A stretch of 64,000 bases of DNA from Paenibacillus_E qinlingensis (GTDB lineage: Bacteria > Bacillota > Bacilli > Paenibacillales > NBRC-103111). Shown piece after piece: positions 49,960-59,664 of the stretch. The stretch is taken from positions 8,274 through 72,273 of the forward strand of contig NZ_JAQIVH010000025.1 of NCBI RefSeq assembly GCF_028746185.1, given 5' to 3'. Under the pieces are notes generated by a model that saw nothing but the letters and a program-made list of their open reading frames with translations, did not search any database and was not told where the DNA came from. Position 1 is the first letter of the stretch; each line of letters starts with the position of its first letter. A program made the translations under genes and the position numbers.

Positions 49960-52110
49960 TTAGTCCGTAGTAATAAACCAATCAGCCTTTTGTGTGGCTA
50001 GCAGCTTTCGTTGACCTTGGAATTCGTCATAGATGCTGAGTGAATACTTTTGTAGAAACTTCGTATTATAAATGAGACCGGGATCTGGAATTGAAATTTT
50101 AAAATTATCTCGCTTACCAAGACGAATCTTAACATCTTGATCCGCTGTTGAATCGCCATTAATAACATCGAAATCTTTGAAATCAAATGTCTTCTCAAAT
50201 CGCTTAATCCCGCCGCCATCCTCAAAAACAAGCAGCAAGTTATGACCTTCGGTATTAATCTCCGTCATTTTCTCTTTGATTAACTCGTAGTTGAATTGCA
50301 ACGTAAATATACCGTCCGAAATGGATGTGCCTATTTTATCAATCGAGATCGTATACGGGAACAAATCTACATTCTTAAGTGTTGTCCCTACATTGGTCTT
50401 CTCATCTGGCAGCCAGTAAGCTATTGGATTCACATAGGAATCTGGAACGGATTTCTCACCTTCCGACAGCTTGCCCTCCGTAACTGCTTCTCCTAGAAGT
50501 AAATTCATATTGGTCGTGGAGAATCCCTTCGGAACCGATGCCCAAACATTGAGTAGTGCTTTGCCAGTAGGACTAATCTTGTTCTTCACTTCAACAACGT
50601 TTGCCGGGAATACCGTCCCGTCAGACGAACGGAAATTGGCAACGAGCTTGGATACATTCGTGAACCGCTTCTCCAAATTAGTGGCTTCCACCATTGCGGA
50701 GTACATGATATTCGTTTTATCCTCATAGGTCGATACGCTCCGAACCCCGTACTTCGCCTTTCGCCCGATATCATTCGATGTATAAAATTGCCCCATACCG
50801 ATGAATGGAATGGCTTGCAGTTCAGCTTGTGTCGAGAACTCCAGCACATCTGTTGCTGTAGTACTGCCTGTACTTGTACCTGTTCCTGCCGTTTCCCCTT
50901 CATTTTCTTGGAGAACTAATTTAATTTTAGAAAACTCGTACGTGTAGGGTACTTTGCCTGCAATTTGCAGATTGACGCTTGCCCCCGCTCCCAACCCAAT
51001 TACTTTAGCTGTCTGGATAAGCTTAGCATCAATTTTCACTGCGCCATCCAATAAGAAATACCCAGATAATTTCGGTATAGGCAGTGATTCTTCCCCACTA
51101 TTGCTCAGTGTTAAATCCGCTGTAAGCAGATCCTGATCTTCCCACGGCAATCTGTGCAAACCGTTAAGCTGTGTCGTATACACACCAGATTTACTTGTGA
51201 AGGTATATGCCTTCCCTACGGAGCCTCCTTCCTGCTGTGAAACAGTTGGAAGCTGGAAATTTGCAACGGCGACATTCAATTTCAAGTCTGGAATTGTTTC
51301 CGCAATCGCTAATTGCCAAGCATCTGCAGCAACAGCAACCGGAATTGAACCGGAGAGCTGAATTTCTTTTGTCTCCTTCGGATTAATTTGCAAATCCTTC
51401 AATCCTTTGGCTTCCATCGGATACAGCAGTCCTTCTGAAGTACGGATAGAGAAGAGGTATGCAGGAATAGTTACAGTATGACTTCCAACATTCTCTAAAC
51501 TCACATACACCGTTGGAACATGATATTTCTCATTCTTGTTACTGACGAACTTTTTAATCGAAGCCTTCACGTTAGTTCCACCCACCGAAATCTCAGATGC
51601 AAGACCAGCAGGTGTTACATCTGTATAGTCATCAGGAATGGCTATCTCACCTAACACTCGTTCAAAATTAGATTGGTTGAAATCCCACTTAATGAATTGC
51701 ACAACGAGATCTTGTAAGTTCGTGCTCGTATTCACATTTGCATAGAACGTTATATCTGTCGTTGAACCGGGAGCTACCCGGTTCTTATCCTTATCTGCCG
51801 GAAGTAATCGAACAGAGAATTGATTGCCGGATTTGCTTTTCAAGCGCGCCCAATAATCGATAAATTGCAATTCACTGCTGCCTTCGTTATGGATGGTAAT
51901 GGTAAATGTCGCTAACCTACCACTTGGATCCTGTAGAAGATGGATCTGTTTCAATGTAAAATAACTGCTTCCAGTCATGTTGACCTTTCCCACATCTAGA
52001 ACAAGTGGGGAGGGGCTGCTATCGGCCCAGACAGGTGTAATGGCTCCAAGCGTAAGCAGCGCTGACAAGGCTATCGTTGCTACACACTTATGGTGAATTT
52101 TGTTGATCAT
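49960..52110 (-). CDS. Large secreted protein of the six-gene ABC operon, unrecognised
   Basis: 716 residues with a signal peptide (1-30, ALLTLGAITPVWADS). No named domain was recognised. The sequence is beta-rich with repeating modules resembling immunoglobulin-like TasA/DUF-type sandwiches: each module has the pattern of a strand, an N-E-G or N-x-G-S turn (ITIHNEGSSELQF, LENVGSHTVTIPAYLF, LSNSGEESLPIPKLSG) and a P-G/K-E turn (VAPGSTTDITF, INPKETKEIQLSG). Four or more modules are visible. Last gene of the operon, 27 bp after the binding protein. It could be a surface scaffold or adaptor for the transporter. Confidence 0.75.
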   Translation of the reverse strand: MINKIHHKCVATIALSALLTLGAITPVWADSSPSPLVLDVGKVNMTGSSYFTLKQIHLLQDPSGRLATFTITIHNEGSSELQFIDYWARLKSKSGNQFSVRLLPADKDKNRVAPGSTTDITFYANVNTSTNLQDLVVQFIKWDFNQSNFERVLGEIAIPDDYTDVTPAGLASEISVGGTNVKASIKKFVSNKNEKYHVPTVYVSLENVGSHTVTIPAYLFSIRTSEGLLYPMEAKGLKDLQINPKETKEIQLSGSIPVAVAADAWQLAIAETIPDLKLNVAVANFQLPTVSQQEGGSVGKAYTFTSKSGVYTTQLNGLHRLPWEDQDLLTADLTLSNSGEESLPIPKLSGYFLLDGAVKIDAKLIQTAKVIGLGAGASVNLQIAGKVPYTYEFSKIKLVLQENEGETAGTGTSTGSTTATDVLEFSTQAELQAIPFIGMGQFYTSNDIGRKAKYGVRSVSTYEDKTNIMYSAMVEATNLEKRFTNVSKLVANFRSSDGTVFPANVVEVKNKISPTGKALLNVWASVPKGFSTTNMNLLLGEAVTEGKLSEGEKSVPDSYVNPIAYWLPDEKTNVGTTLKNVDLFPYTISIDKIGTSISDGIFTLQFNYELIKEKMTEINTEGHNLLLVFEDGGGIKRFEKTFDFKDFDVINGDSTADQDVKIRLGKRDNFKISIPDPGLIYNTKFLQKYSLSIYDEFQGQRKLLATQKADWFITTD

Positions 52111-52137
52111 GGGCTATTTTCTCCTTCCTTATCAATC

Positions 52138-53622
52138 TTAACCCGCGGGAACTGCCACAGCTTGATTCGTCATCGGCTGCATTGGCGCACTTGGATTTTC
52201 TTTCATTTGTTTGAGCATGGCATCGCCATCCGTTTGCCATTTCTTAAGCGCATCTCGAGCTGTCATTTTCCCTTGAAGAACATCAGCAAAAAGCTTATGA
52301 CCAATCTCCTGCACTTGATAAATATTTGGATTATTACGATAAATCTTGGAATTATCCTCAATTGGAGCCGGTGTTACATTGTAAAAAGCTTCCATATGAA
52401 AATCTAATCCATCTGTAGGTTTCAAATATTTGGAGCGTGCCACCAACATATTTTGACTACGCGATTTTAGTTTGGCCCACTCATCGCCATTAATGAACTT
52501 GATAAACTTCCAGGCATCATCTGGATTTTGCGATTTAGCGTTAATGCCCATAATGCCGTTCATATAAATAGAGCCGCCAACGCCTTTGGCTTCAGGGTGA
52601 GAAGGTACTGTGACAACGTCCCAATCAATCGGTGTGAAGCCTTTATAATTGGCTGCATTTTTATTTGCGTTCGTGAGCTGTTGAATTTGGCCATAATTGA
52701 GAATCCCCATAGCTAACCGACCCGACATAAAATCATCGTACGCAAAAGGATTATTCTGATCAAACCTTTGATTCATTTGCTTCTGCGGATCTGCTACCGC
52801 TGGGAAAACATTATCTTTTTGCAACTGTGCCATTTTGGCCCATACTTTCTCCCACTGGTCCGTATCTACCGTCATCTTCTCCCCAGCATCATCAAACATT
52901 TTTAATTGCAGAGGTGCTGTATACATTTGCATGCCGTAGAACAAATCGCCACCCTGGGATTGTGTTGTAAAAGAGAATCCATTGATACGCTTATCCCCTT
53001 CACCTTTCGCCAATCGTTTTGAAAGATCAAATGTCTCATCCCATGTCATGCCGTCTTTCGGATAATCAACTCCCGCATCTTGAAACATTTTCTTATTATA
53101 AATAAGTGCAGAAGAGCTGAATGTCGGAGCAAGGGCATACAGCTTGCCGCCACCCGCATTTTTCATTCCATCTATTACAGCGGGAACAATGCCTGCCGTA
53201 TCGAATTTATCTTTCGTTATGCGAGAATCCAATTGTTGTAGCAGATTACTTTCAATAATCTCTGGCAACTGTTCATAACCAAGCATGACCACATCCGGCG
53301 GATTATCACTCTGCATCACTTCTTTGAGCTTCTCCATCGGATCTGGCATCTTCTCACCTGGCTGAATGTTTCCGTTCATGAACTTTTCATCCATCGTTGA
53401 AATTAATTCTAGCTTGATATTCGGATTAGCAAATTCAAATATTTCAGTGAACTGCTGTGTGAAATATTCATAATTACCACCATACCCCATATTCGTAGCG
53501 ATCTTAAGCACACGCTCTTGGTTATCGTCGGCTTTTTCCCCTTTTGTGCAAGCAACAGCAAGTGGAGCCATTAAAGTTAAAGTTAAAGTTGTAACAATCG
53601 CTTTACGTGTCATGTTTATCAT
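52138..53622 (-). CDS. Family 1 extracellular solute-binding lipoprotein
   Basis: 494 residues; lipobox LAVAC gives Cys25. Typical sugar-type binding-protein motifs: DNPPDVVMLGYEQLPEI, YALAPTFSSSALIYNKKMF, DGMTWDETFDLSKRLA and NPDDAWKFIKFINGDEWAKL. Such proteins normally serve MalF/MalG-type importers, which are absent; here the ATG overlaps the upstream ATPase stop (ATGA). An in-frame ATG three codons later is possible. Its role in what looks like an export or sensing complex is unclear. Confidence 0.88.
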   Translation of the reverse strand: MINMTRKAIVTTLTLTLMAPLAVACTKGEKADDNQERVLKIATNMGYGGNYEYFTQQFTEIFEFANPNIKLELISTMDEKFMNGNIQPGEKMPDPMEKLKEVMQSDNPPDVVMLGYEQLPEIIESNLLQQLDSRITKDKFDTAGIVPAVIDGMKNAGGGKLYALAPTFSSSALIYNKKMFQDAGVDYPKDGMTWDETFDLSKRLAKGEGDKRINGFSFTTQSQGGDLFYGMQMYTAPLQLKMFDDAGEKMTVDTDQWEKVWAKMAQLQKDNVFPAVADPQKQMNQRFDQNNPFAYDDFMSGRLAMGILNYGQIQQLTNANKNAANYKGFTPIDWDVVTVPSHPEAKGVGGSIYMNGIMGINAKSQNPDDAWKFIKFINGDEWAKLKSRSQNMLVARSKYLKPTDGLDFHMEAFYNVTPAPIEDNSKIYRNNPNIYQVQEIGHKLFADVLQGKMTARDALKKWQTDGDAMLKQMKENPSAPMQPMTNQAVAVPAG

Positions 53623-54545
53623 TTTAATTTTCCTCCGACCGTTGGTGAATTCGATGAATCTTTTTCCTCATTTGCCGGTAGTTCTCTTGGTGCTTTAATC
53701 ATGATCGTATCGCCATCAAATTCCATCGTTGCTTTCCCGTTAATATTCAGAGCGGTCAAATAAGCTTTGGGAACCTGTAGACGACCCGCACGATCCAATA
53801 CGACATATTCCTCATGAGCCTCAACAGTGAGTCCTGTCGAAATTCCCTCTACATTTGAAATCGAAGGGTTGCGGGCAATAAACTCAGAACTTGTCATCCC
53901 ATCACGAATAGCTACGACGCGCCCTACTTTGCCTGCCATAGACATATCGTGGGTAACGATCACAATCGTGACACCTAATTCTTTATTCAATCGTTGGAAA
54001 ATAGAAAGAATCATATCCGCCGTCTTCGTATCTACCGACCCCGTAGGTTCATCCGCAAGCAACAAACGTGGACGGTTTGCTAATGAAATCGCAATTGCTA
54101 CGCGCTGTTGCTCACCACCGGAAAGCTCTTGCAGTTTATTATTCAAACGGTGGCTAAGGCCGACCCAGTCCAGCAATTGCTTCGCGTAAGCAGGGTCGTA
54201 GTTCCCGCTGAGCATCATGGGCATTTCCACATTTTCAAGTGCAGTCAAGTAAGAAACGAGATTTCGCGCATTATTTTGCCAGATGAAACCTACCGTATGT
54301 CGTTTGTAATCAACGAGCTGCTTATCTGTAATCTTAAGCAAATCCCAATCTCCGACTTTCACTTGACCTGCAGAAGGGCGATCAAGACCTCCTAAAATGT
54401 TCAGCAAAGTAGATTTACCGCTTCCGCTATTTCCAATAATTGCCATTAATTCGCCGTCGTCAATCTGAATATTAAGCCCTTGCAACGCGACAACTTCGAT
54501 CTCGTCGGTTTTATAAATTTTAACTAAGCCCTCGCAAGTAATCAC
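53619..54545 (-). CDS. MacB/LolD-type ABC ATPase with C-terminal AbrB-like domain
   Basis: 308 residues. Residues 1-225 are a MacB-type ATPase: Walker A GNSGSGKST, Q-loop WQNNARNLVSYLTALENV, signature LSGGEQQRVA, Walker B LLLADEPTGSVD, switch VTHDMSMAG. Residues about 243-285 (EYVVLDRAGRLQVPKAYLTA then INGKATMEFDGDTIMIKAP) match the swapped-hairpin AbrB/MazE pattern (aDxxGRlxiPkxlr - G - l - i). This tail is not part of normal ATPases. It lies 1 bp from the permease gene and overlaps the binding-protein gene. Confidence 0.88.
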   Translation of the reverse strand: MITCEGLVKIYKTDEIEVVALQGLNIQIDDGELMAIIGNSGSGKSTLLNILGGLDRPSAGQVKVGDWDLLKITDKQLVDYKRHTVGFIWQNNARNLVSYLTALENVEMPMMLSGNYDPAYAKQLLDWVGLSHRLNNKLQELSGGEQQRVAIAISLANRPRLLLADEPTGSVDTKTADMILSIFQRLNKELGVTIVIVTHDMSMAGKVGRVVAIRDGMTSSEFIARNPSISNVEGISTGLTVEAHEEYVVLDRAGRLQVPKAYLTALNINGKATMEFDGDTIMIKAPRELPANEEKDSSNSPTVGGKLK

Positions 54546-54546
54546 A

Positions 54547-57462
54547 CTATTTCTCCTCCCCTAGCTTCACTGCCTGATGAACGCGCAGCCTTCTAATGTG
54601 TAAAAACAGCAGCAGTGCGCCAGTTAGCATCATGAAAGCAACCACGAAATATAACTGATAGGTGTCTTTGGAATCGAATACGACTCGGAACGGCGGCACC
54701 TGCGTCTTTACATTCTGGGAAGTTTGTAGAAAGGGAAGGAAGAAATAGCTCGTTAGCTTGCCAATTACGATACCTAATACAATAGATAGACCAGCCGTGA
54801 ACCCTTGCTCGAGCAACAACATACCCGTCAGTTGCTTACGAGAGAGTCCCATAGCACGCAGGACACCGAATTGTACAACCCTGCTTGATAAGTTAAAGAA
54901 CCAATAGAGCATGTAACCGATCAAAGACACAACGACAGAAACAAGGAAACCCAAGCTAAGAATACCGAATACACCGCCTCTTGCTGGGAGCTTCTTCTGG
55001 ACGATGAGCTCATTGCGTACATCCTTGATGGAAGCAATTTCAATCCCTTTGGCCTGTAAAGCTGTAACGATCGGAGCCACTTTAGCGTCCGGTTTCATTT
55101 TGAGCCATACCTCATAGGGTAAAATTGGTGCTTGATCGTAGATGTAATCCAGATTTGCTACAAAAAATGGTGTCTGATCCGGATATTGAGCCGGCCAATA
55201 CGGTAATATTCCAACAATCACGAATTCCAAGGGCTGCTGTCCGATTGTAATGGAAAGCAAATCACCCTCCTTCAGCGCATATTTGTTAGCATAACTGGAT
55301 GGAATGATAACGGCTTGCTCATAGCTGCCTAGCAAATTCAAATATTGATTCGGATGGGCAGGGAATAAGTCAGGTCGGAACCACGCTACTTTAGCGAAAT
55401 CCGTATTATCGATCCCCATAATCGTTCCCTGCCCGGTAGATTTACCGGAAACGACGACATTCCCTTTGGTTTGCATCACTCTGGCAGCAGCCTGAACGCC
55501 TTCCAAATCGCGGAATACTTGAAATGGCGGCTCAACATAACGTATTTTGGTGGTGGTTTCCTCACCAGGCTTCGGGCCGCCTTGACCTTGACCTTGGTTT
55601 TGGCCACCGCCTGAACCGGCCCCGCCGTTTGCCCCATTACCTCCTTGAGCTTCGCCGCCTTTTCCACCTGCGTTCGGATCCTGCGGTACATCATCGGAGA
55701 AACCCTCCCACACGGTTTGTATCACGACGTCGGTACCATATTGGTATAAGATTCGCTCCGAAGAGTTTAAATCTATCGTACGTGCAGCCGAGGAATTGTA
55801 CACGCCAAGACCCAGCGTAAGAATGAGCAGCAGCATTAGCGGATAATATGCTTTGGCTGAACGAGACAGTTGAACAAGCGTTAAATAAAGCGGCACGGGC
55901 AGAAACTTTCGGCCAAACCAACCGAACAACCGCAGCAGCCACGGAAAAATGCGTAGAAAGAACAGTCCCAATGCGAAGATCGAAAGTGCTGGGACGAAAA
56001 ACAGCAGCGGGTGCACTTGAAGTTGATCCGTTGTCATGCCTGTTTGCACCGATAATACTTGACGTTGGTCAAATAAGTAGAACCCATACCCAACTATCCC
56101 CAGTAGGACAATGTCGAGAAACCACCGCTGCCATAGTGGCGAACGGTCTGACCTTGCAAGCTGCTGCTTATAGTTGACGATTGAAGATCTTGCGAAAAGC
56201 ACAGCTGGAATAACGCTGGCAAGAATCGCAATGAGAACAGCCAGCCCACCGTAAAGCATCGCTTCTGGTGTAAAGCTAATCGGAATCGACTTTCGATCCA
56301 CGAAGGTTAGGAACCCACTGGTAGAACCAATGCTCTTCGCCATGAACCAGCCCATAAACGGTCCGATCAACAGCGCAATCACACCTAATAACAATCCTTC
56401 TAGGAAGTAAATTCCTACAATTTGATTCGTGCTGCCCCCACGACTTCGCAAAATCGCAATCACTCCGCGCTGTCGATCCAGCGATTGTCTGGCATTCATC
56501 ATAATATAATAGAAGACCATGGCAATCATCGGCGCCGCCAATGTGAATAATAAGATCTGCATCTGTAGGCTCTGAGCTTTAAATTCAGTTAGAATCGGTT
56601 TGAAGGATACATCTACCTTGGTATTCTTAAGTTTCTGGAACAAGTTAATATCGAGTCGTTCCAAACGACTCTCTAGCGGTGACAATTGACTTGTTTGAAT
56701 GTTGCGCAGATCGAAAGCATAATACCAATTGGCAAGTTGCAGCGGAATCTTCTTCTCCGTTAGCAACGTCTTCATAAATAGATCATCGCTAATAATAAGT
56801 GCATTAATTAATCCTTCTAACCCTTGGAACCAATAGGCACTCGTTTCGTCCTTCGGTTTGAAGGAACCTACGATCTTCACCTTAAGCAATTGACTGCCGC
56901 TTGCGCTTGCAACGGAGTAGTTAAACACGTCCCCTACGTGCAAATCATTGCGAAACAAAGCTTCTTCTAGGACGACAGCTTCCACTTGGCCATTTTGTAG
57001 TTGCCCAGAAGGCATACGTCCATTGGACCAATCGACTTGATCCTGTAACCCGCTTATGGATGTTAACGTCATTTGACGGCGTTTACTTGGATCGGCTTTT
57101 GTCCCCTCAGCAGGAGATAATTGAGCCCCTTTGATTGCATAACTACTTGCATATGTATGTATAGGAAAAGCAATATCTTTGGGAACATCCTGTTGAATAT
57201 ACGTCTTGATACTCTCCAGATCATTCAAATCTGCACGTTCTGTTCCTACTGCTTGATACCGCATAAGTAGCGAGCCTGCGGGAAGTCCCTCACTCTTTTC
57301 TTCTAAAGACTTGGCGACGACACGCTTCAGTGACCCATCGGCATACATGGGAATGCTCGTGGTGAAGGCCACGGCCATGACAAGACCAAGCAGGGTGCTG
57401 AGCGTTAGCCAGCGGGTATTCCACATTTTCCGAAATAAAAACCGCAGCATCGGCATGGACAT
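54547..57462 (-). CDS. FtsX/MacB-type ABC permease, long form
   Basis: 971 residues with two FtsX-like halves: N-terminal helix (about 18-40), a large extracytoplasmic MacB periplasmic core-like domain, helices near 300-330, 355-380, 400-430, a second cluster (about 450-560), a Gly/Gln-rich low-complexity insert (about 594-640), another external domain and three C-terminal helices (about 845-960). Such permeases do mechanotransmission or export rather than import. The start ATG overlaps the HlyD stop (TAATG). Confidence 0.88.
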   Translation of the reverse strand: MSMPMLRFLFRKMWNTRWLTLSTLLGLVMAVAFTTSIPMYADGSLKRVVAKSLEEKSEGLPAGSLLMRYQAVGTERADLNDLESIKTYIQQDVPKDIAFPIHTYASSYAIKGAQLSPAEGTKADPSKRRQMTLTSISGLQDQVDWSNGRMPSGQLQNGQVEAVVLEEALFRNDLHVGDVFNYSVASASGSQLLKVKIVGSFKPKDETSAYWFQGLEGLINALIISDDLFMKTLLTEKKIPLQLANWYYAFDLRNIQTSQLSPLESRLERLDINLFQKLKNTKVDVSFKPILTEFKAQSLQMQILLFTLAAPMIAMVFYYIMMNARQSLDRQRGVIAILRSRGGSTNQIVGIYFLEGLLLGVIALLIGPFMGWFMAKSIGSTSGFLTFVDRKSIPISFTPEAMLYGGLAVLIAILASVIPAVLFARSSIVNYKQQLARSDRSPLWQRWFLDIVLLGIVGYGFYLFDQRQVLSVQTGMTTDQLQVHPLLFFVPALSIFALGLFFLRIFPWLLRLFGWFGRKFLPVPLYLTLVQLSRSAKAYYPLMLLLILTLGLGVYNSSAARTIDLNSSERILYQYGTDVVIQTVWEGFSDDVPQDPNAGGKGGEAQGGNGANGGAGSGGGQNQGQGQGGPKPGEETTTKIRYVEPPFQVFRDLEGVQAAARVMQTKGNVVVSGKSTGQGTIMGIDNTDFAKVAWFRPDLFPAHPNQYLNLLGSYEQAVIIPSSYANKYALKEGDLLSITIGQQPLEFVIVGILPYWPAQYPDQTPFFVANLDYIYDQAPILPYEVWLKMKPDAKVAPIVTALQAKGIEIASIKDVRNELIVQKKLPARGGVFGILSLGFLVSVVVSLIGYMLYWFFNLSSRVVQFGVLRAMGLSRKQLTGMLLLEQGFTAGLSIVLGIVIGKLTSYFFLPFLQTSQNVKTQVPPFRVVFDSKDTYQLYFVVAFMMLTGALLLFLHIRRLRVHQAVKLGEEK

Positions 57463-58562
57463 TAGCGACCTACTACTTTCTGTCCGGCTGTGAGACCCTT
57501 TATGATTTCCACATCGGTAGACGTCTGCTGACCAATTTCTACATCCACTTCTTTCTTATTTCCTTGGGCATCAACCACTTGCACGTAATTTCGACCCGAA
57601 TAGGAACGTAGTGCTGCAAGCGGAATTGTCGTGGCGTTTTCTTTCCTCTGGGTAATAATCGTCACGCTTAGCGGCGTACCGCGATTCAGCCCTTTGGGAA
57701 ACTCATTCAACTGAACAACCAAATAGTTATCAATCGTATCCTGTTCCCCTTGTTGCCCCTGACCAGGGAATCCGCCGTTACCATTGTTGTTCCCAGCTTG
57801 TGGATTTGGAAGCTGCTTTACTTTCCCTTTGTGCCCACCAGCTGAGTTGATATCCACCTGAACTTCCATGCCGATAGCCACTTTCTTCGCATCATCAGCA
57901 CTAATGCTTGCAGCGACAGTTAGTTCATTCAAATCAGCGAGAGTTGCTACAGATTCCCCGGATTTCACGGTATCACCTTTCTTAGCAGTTACGGTGACAA
58001 TTGTTCCACTGAACGGTGCGAGCAGTTTCGCTTTACTCACTTGTGATTCAAGCTTCGTCAGCTCCTCACGTTTCAGTTCAAAATCAATCTTCGCCTGCTC
58101 GACTTGTTCAGGAGACATTTCGTCAGCCTTGCGAAGCGTTTCGATCATCGTCAGCTCGTCCTTACGTGTTTGAAGCTTCTTCCGTTTTAAATCGCTCTCG
58201 ATATCCGAGAGGTCGAGCTCTGCAATCGGCTGTCCCTGTTCAACAGAATCGCCATTTTTTACAAGTATGGCACTTATCCGTTTGGCAGACATATCTTCGG
58301 AGAAGAACAATTTTTCTTCTTGCAAGGCCATTAATCGCCCGCTCCCTCTCACTTTCGTCTCAAGGGTTTCTGTTTTTACCGTATATTCAGGCTTTTTCGA
58401 AAGCTTAGGTGGATTAATCGACGGAAGCGCTTCTTCATCCTGTTCCTTCGGCAATAGGGCGCATCCCGAAGCAAGAAGGAGCGTGGAACTTAATAATAAT
58501 GCTGCTAGCGGTCTCATCGCCCACTTACGTGACGAATCTTCCGTCCACCATTTCATAAACAT
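57462..58562 (-). CDS. HlyD/RND-type membrane fusion lipoprotein
   Basis: 366 residues. Lipoprotein signal with lipobox LASGC; the mature part has barrel-sandwich lipoyl halves and an alpha-helical hairpin (about 120-180) followed by a beta-barrel domain, and a Gly/Asn/Gln-rich loop. The closing part AALRSYSGRNYVQVVDAQG is typical of MacA-like adaptors. ATG at 58562 is nine bases after GGAGG and overlaps the end of the preceding ATPase gene by about 38 bp. Confidence 0.88.
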   Translation of the reverse strand: MFMKWWTEDSSRKWAMRPLAALLLSSTLLLASGCALLPKEQDEEALPSINPPKLSKKPEYTVKTETLETKVRGSGRLMALQEEKLFFSEDMSAKRISAILVKNGDSVEQGQPIAELDLSDIESDLKRKKLQTRKDELTMIETLRKADEMSPEQVEQAKIDFELKREELTKLESQVSKAKLLAPFSGTIVTVTAKKGDTVKSGESVATLADLNELTVAASISADDAKKVAIGMEVQVDINSAGGHKGKVKQLPNPQAGNNNGNGGFPGQGQQGEQDTIDNYLVVQLNEFPKGLNRGTPLSVTIITQRKENATTIPLAALRSYSGRNYVQVVDAQGNKKEVDVEIGQQTSTDVEIIKGLTAGQKVVGR

Positions 58563-59295
58563 GATCGGCAACCTCCAAGATTGTAGGGTCGTGTGTGGTC
58601 ATACAAATCGTGACTTGCTCTGTAGCGATGATACTGCGGAAAACAGACATAATCTGGGCACCCATCTGGGAATCCAGCTCAGCCGTTGGTTCGTCAGCCA
58701 ATATGAGCGATGGCCGATGTGCAATAGCTTTGGCGATCGCGACACGCTGCTGCTCCCCGCCGGAAAGCTCATAGGGACGATGATGCATCCGTTTGCTAAG
58801 ACCGACAAGATCTAGGCAATGATGTACCCGCTCTTTCCACTGAGAGCGAGGCGTACCTGCCATCCGCAGCGCCAACTCAACATTTTCCCAAGCAGATAGC
58901 AACGGCATTAACGCATAGGATTGGAAGATAAAACCAATATCCTTACGACGGATCAACGTCCTCTCATCATCACTGCTTTGGTGAAAGGCATGCTCTTGAA
59001 ACAAAATCTCCCCCTTCGTTGGTAGATCCAGCCCCCCAATTAAATTAAGCAGCGTTGTTTTCCCCGAACCTGATCGACCTTTGAGCATAACAAGCTGCAG
59101 CGGCCTCAGCTCCATGTCAATTCCTTTCAGGACATCTAGTTGCTGACCCCCAACTTGAAAGGAGCGATGCACATCACGTACCGTCAACAAAGGTGAATCG
59201 GACTCAATGATGCGGGAGGCAGCGTTGTTAGAAAACGGTTCTTCTTCAACAGAAAAAACCTCCAATGTGCTTTTTTTACGCAACCAACTCGCCAT
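58525..59295 (-). CDS. MacB/LolD-type ABC ATPase (first gene of the operon)
   Basis: 256 residues; a 35-residue N-terminal extension precedes the ATPase core. Walker A GRSGSGKTT, signature LSGGEQQRVA, Walker B LILADEPTAELD and switch MTTHDPTILEVADHVYEM are intact. It has no AbrB-like tail, unlike its partner at 53619. With two different ATPases and only one permease, the complex could be asymmetric, or one ATPase could serve another permease. Confidence 0.92.
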   Translation of the reverse strand: MASWLRKKSTLEVFSVEEEPFSNNAASRIIESDSPLLTVRDVHRSFQVGGQQLDVLKGIDMELRPLQLVMLKGRSGSGKTTLLNLIGGLDLPTKGEILFQEHAFHQSSDDERTLIRRKDIGFIFQSYALMPLLSAWENVELALRMAGTPRSQWKERVHHCLDLVGLSKRMHHRPYELSGGEQQRVAIAKAIAHRPSLILADEPTAELDSQMGAQIMSVFRSIIATEQVTICMTTHDPTILEVADHVYEMVDGRFVT

Positions 59296-59485
59296 ATTGT
59301 TAATTTCCCTTTCATTTCCAAAGTATCCGTATGATAAAGTAGACGGAGCTAGTTATTAAAAAGTTTCAAGAAAATTAGGAATTTTATCTATTTATTTGGA
59401 TGATAATCCCATTTAATTGATACATTGGAATATACTATTAATTGGTAAATACATCCATATACCTAAATACCTATTTATCACATAA

Positions 59486-59531
59486 AATAAACGACTACAC
59501 CATCCTAGTAGGACGTATCACAGTGTTTATG
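59486..59531. repeat. Dispersed palindromic element P1, copy 5
   Basis: AAATAAACGACTACACCATC, loop CTAGTAG, GACGTATCACAGTGTTTATG, followed by AAAAATATAGCCGACTTAT and TTCTTATATTTAAAC. It is the clearest long form and lies in the 369-bp gap between the ABC operon start and the MFS gene end, which shows nothing else but AT-rich sequence. Confidence 0.75.
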
Positions 59532-59664
59532 GAAAAATATAGCCGACTTATTAGTCAAACATATAAATTCTTATATTTAAACAAAAAGACGGTTCACCGC
59601 CAACTTCTTGGCAATCAACCATCTATTGAATGAATCGCTAATTTTCGTTTTTTTTGAAAAATGA

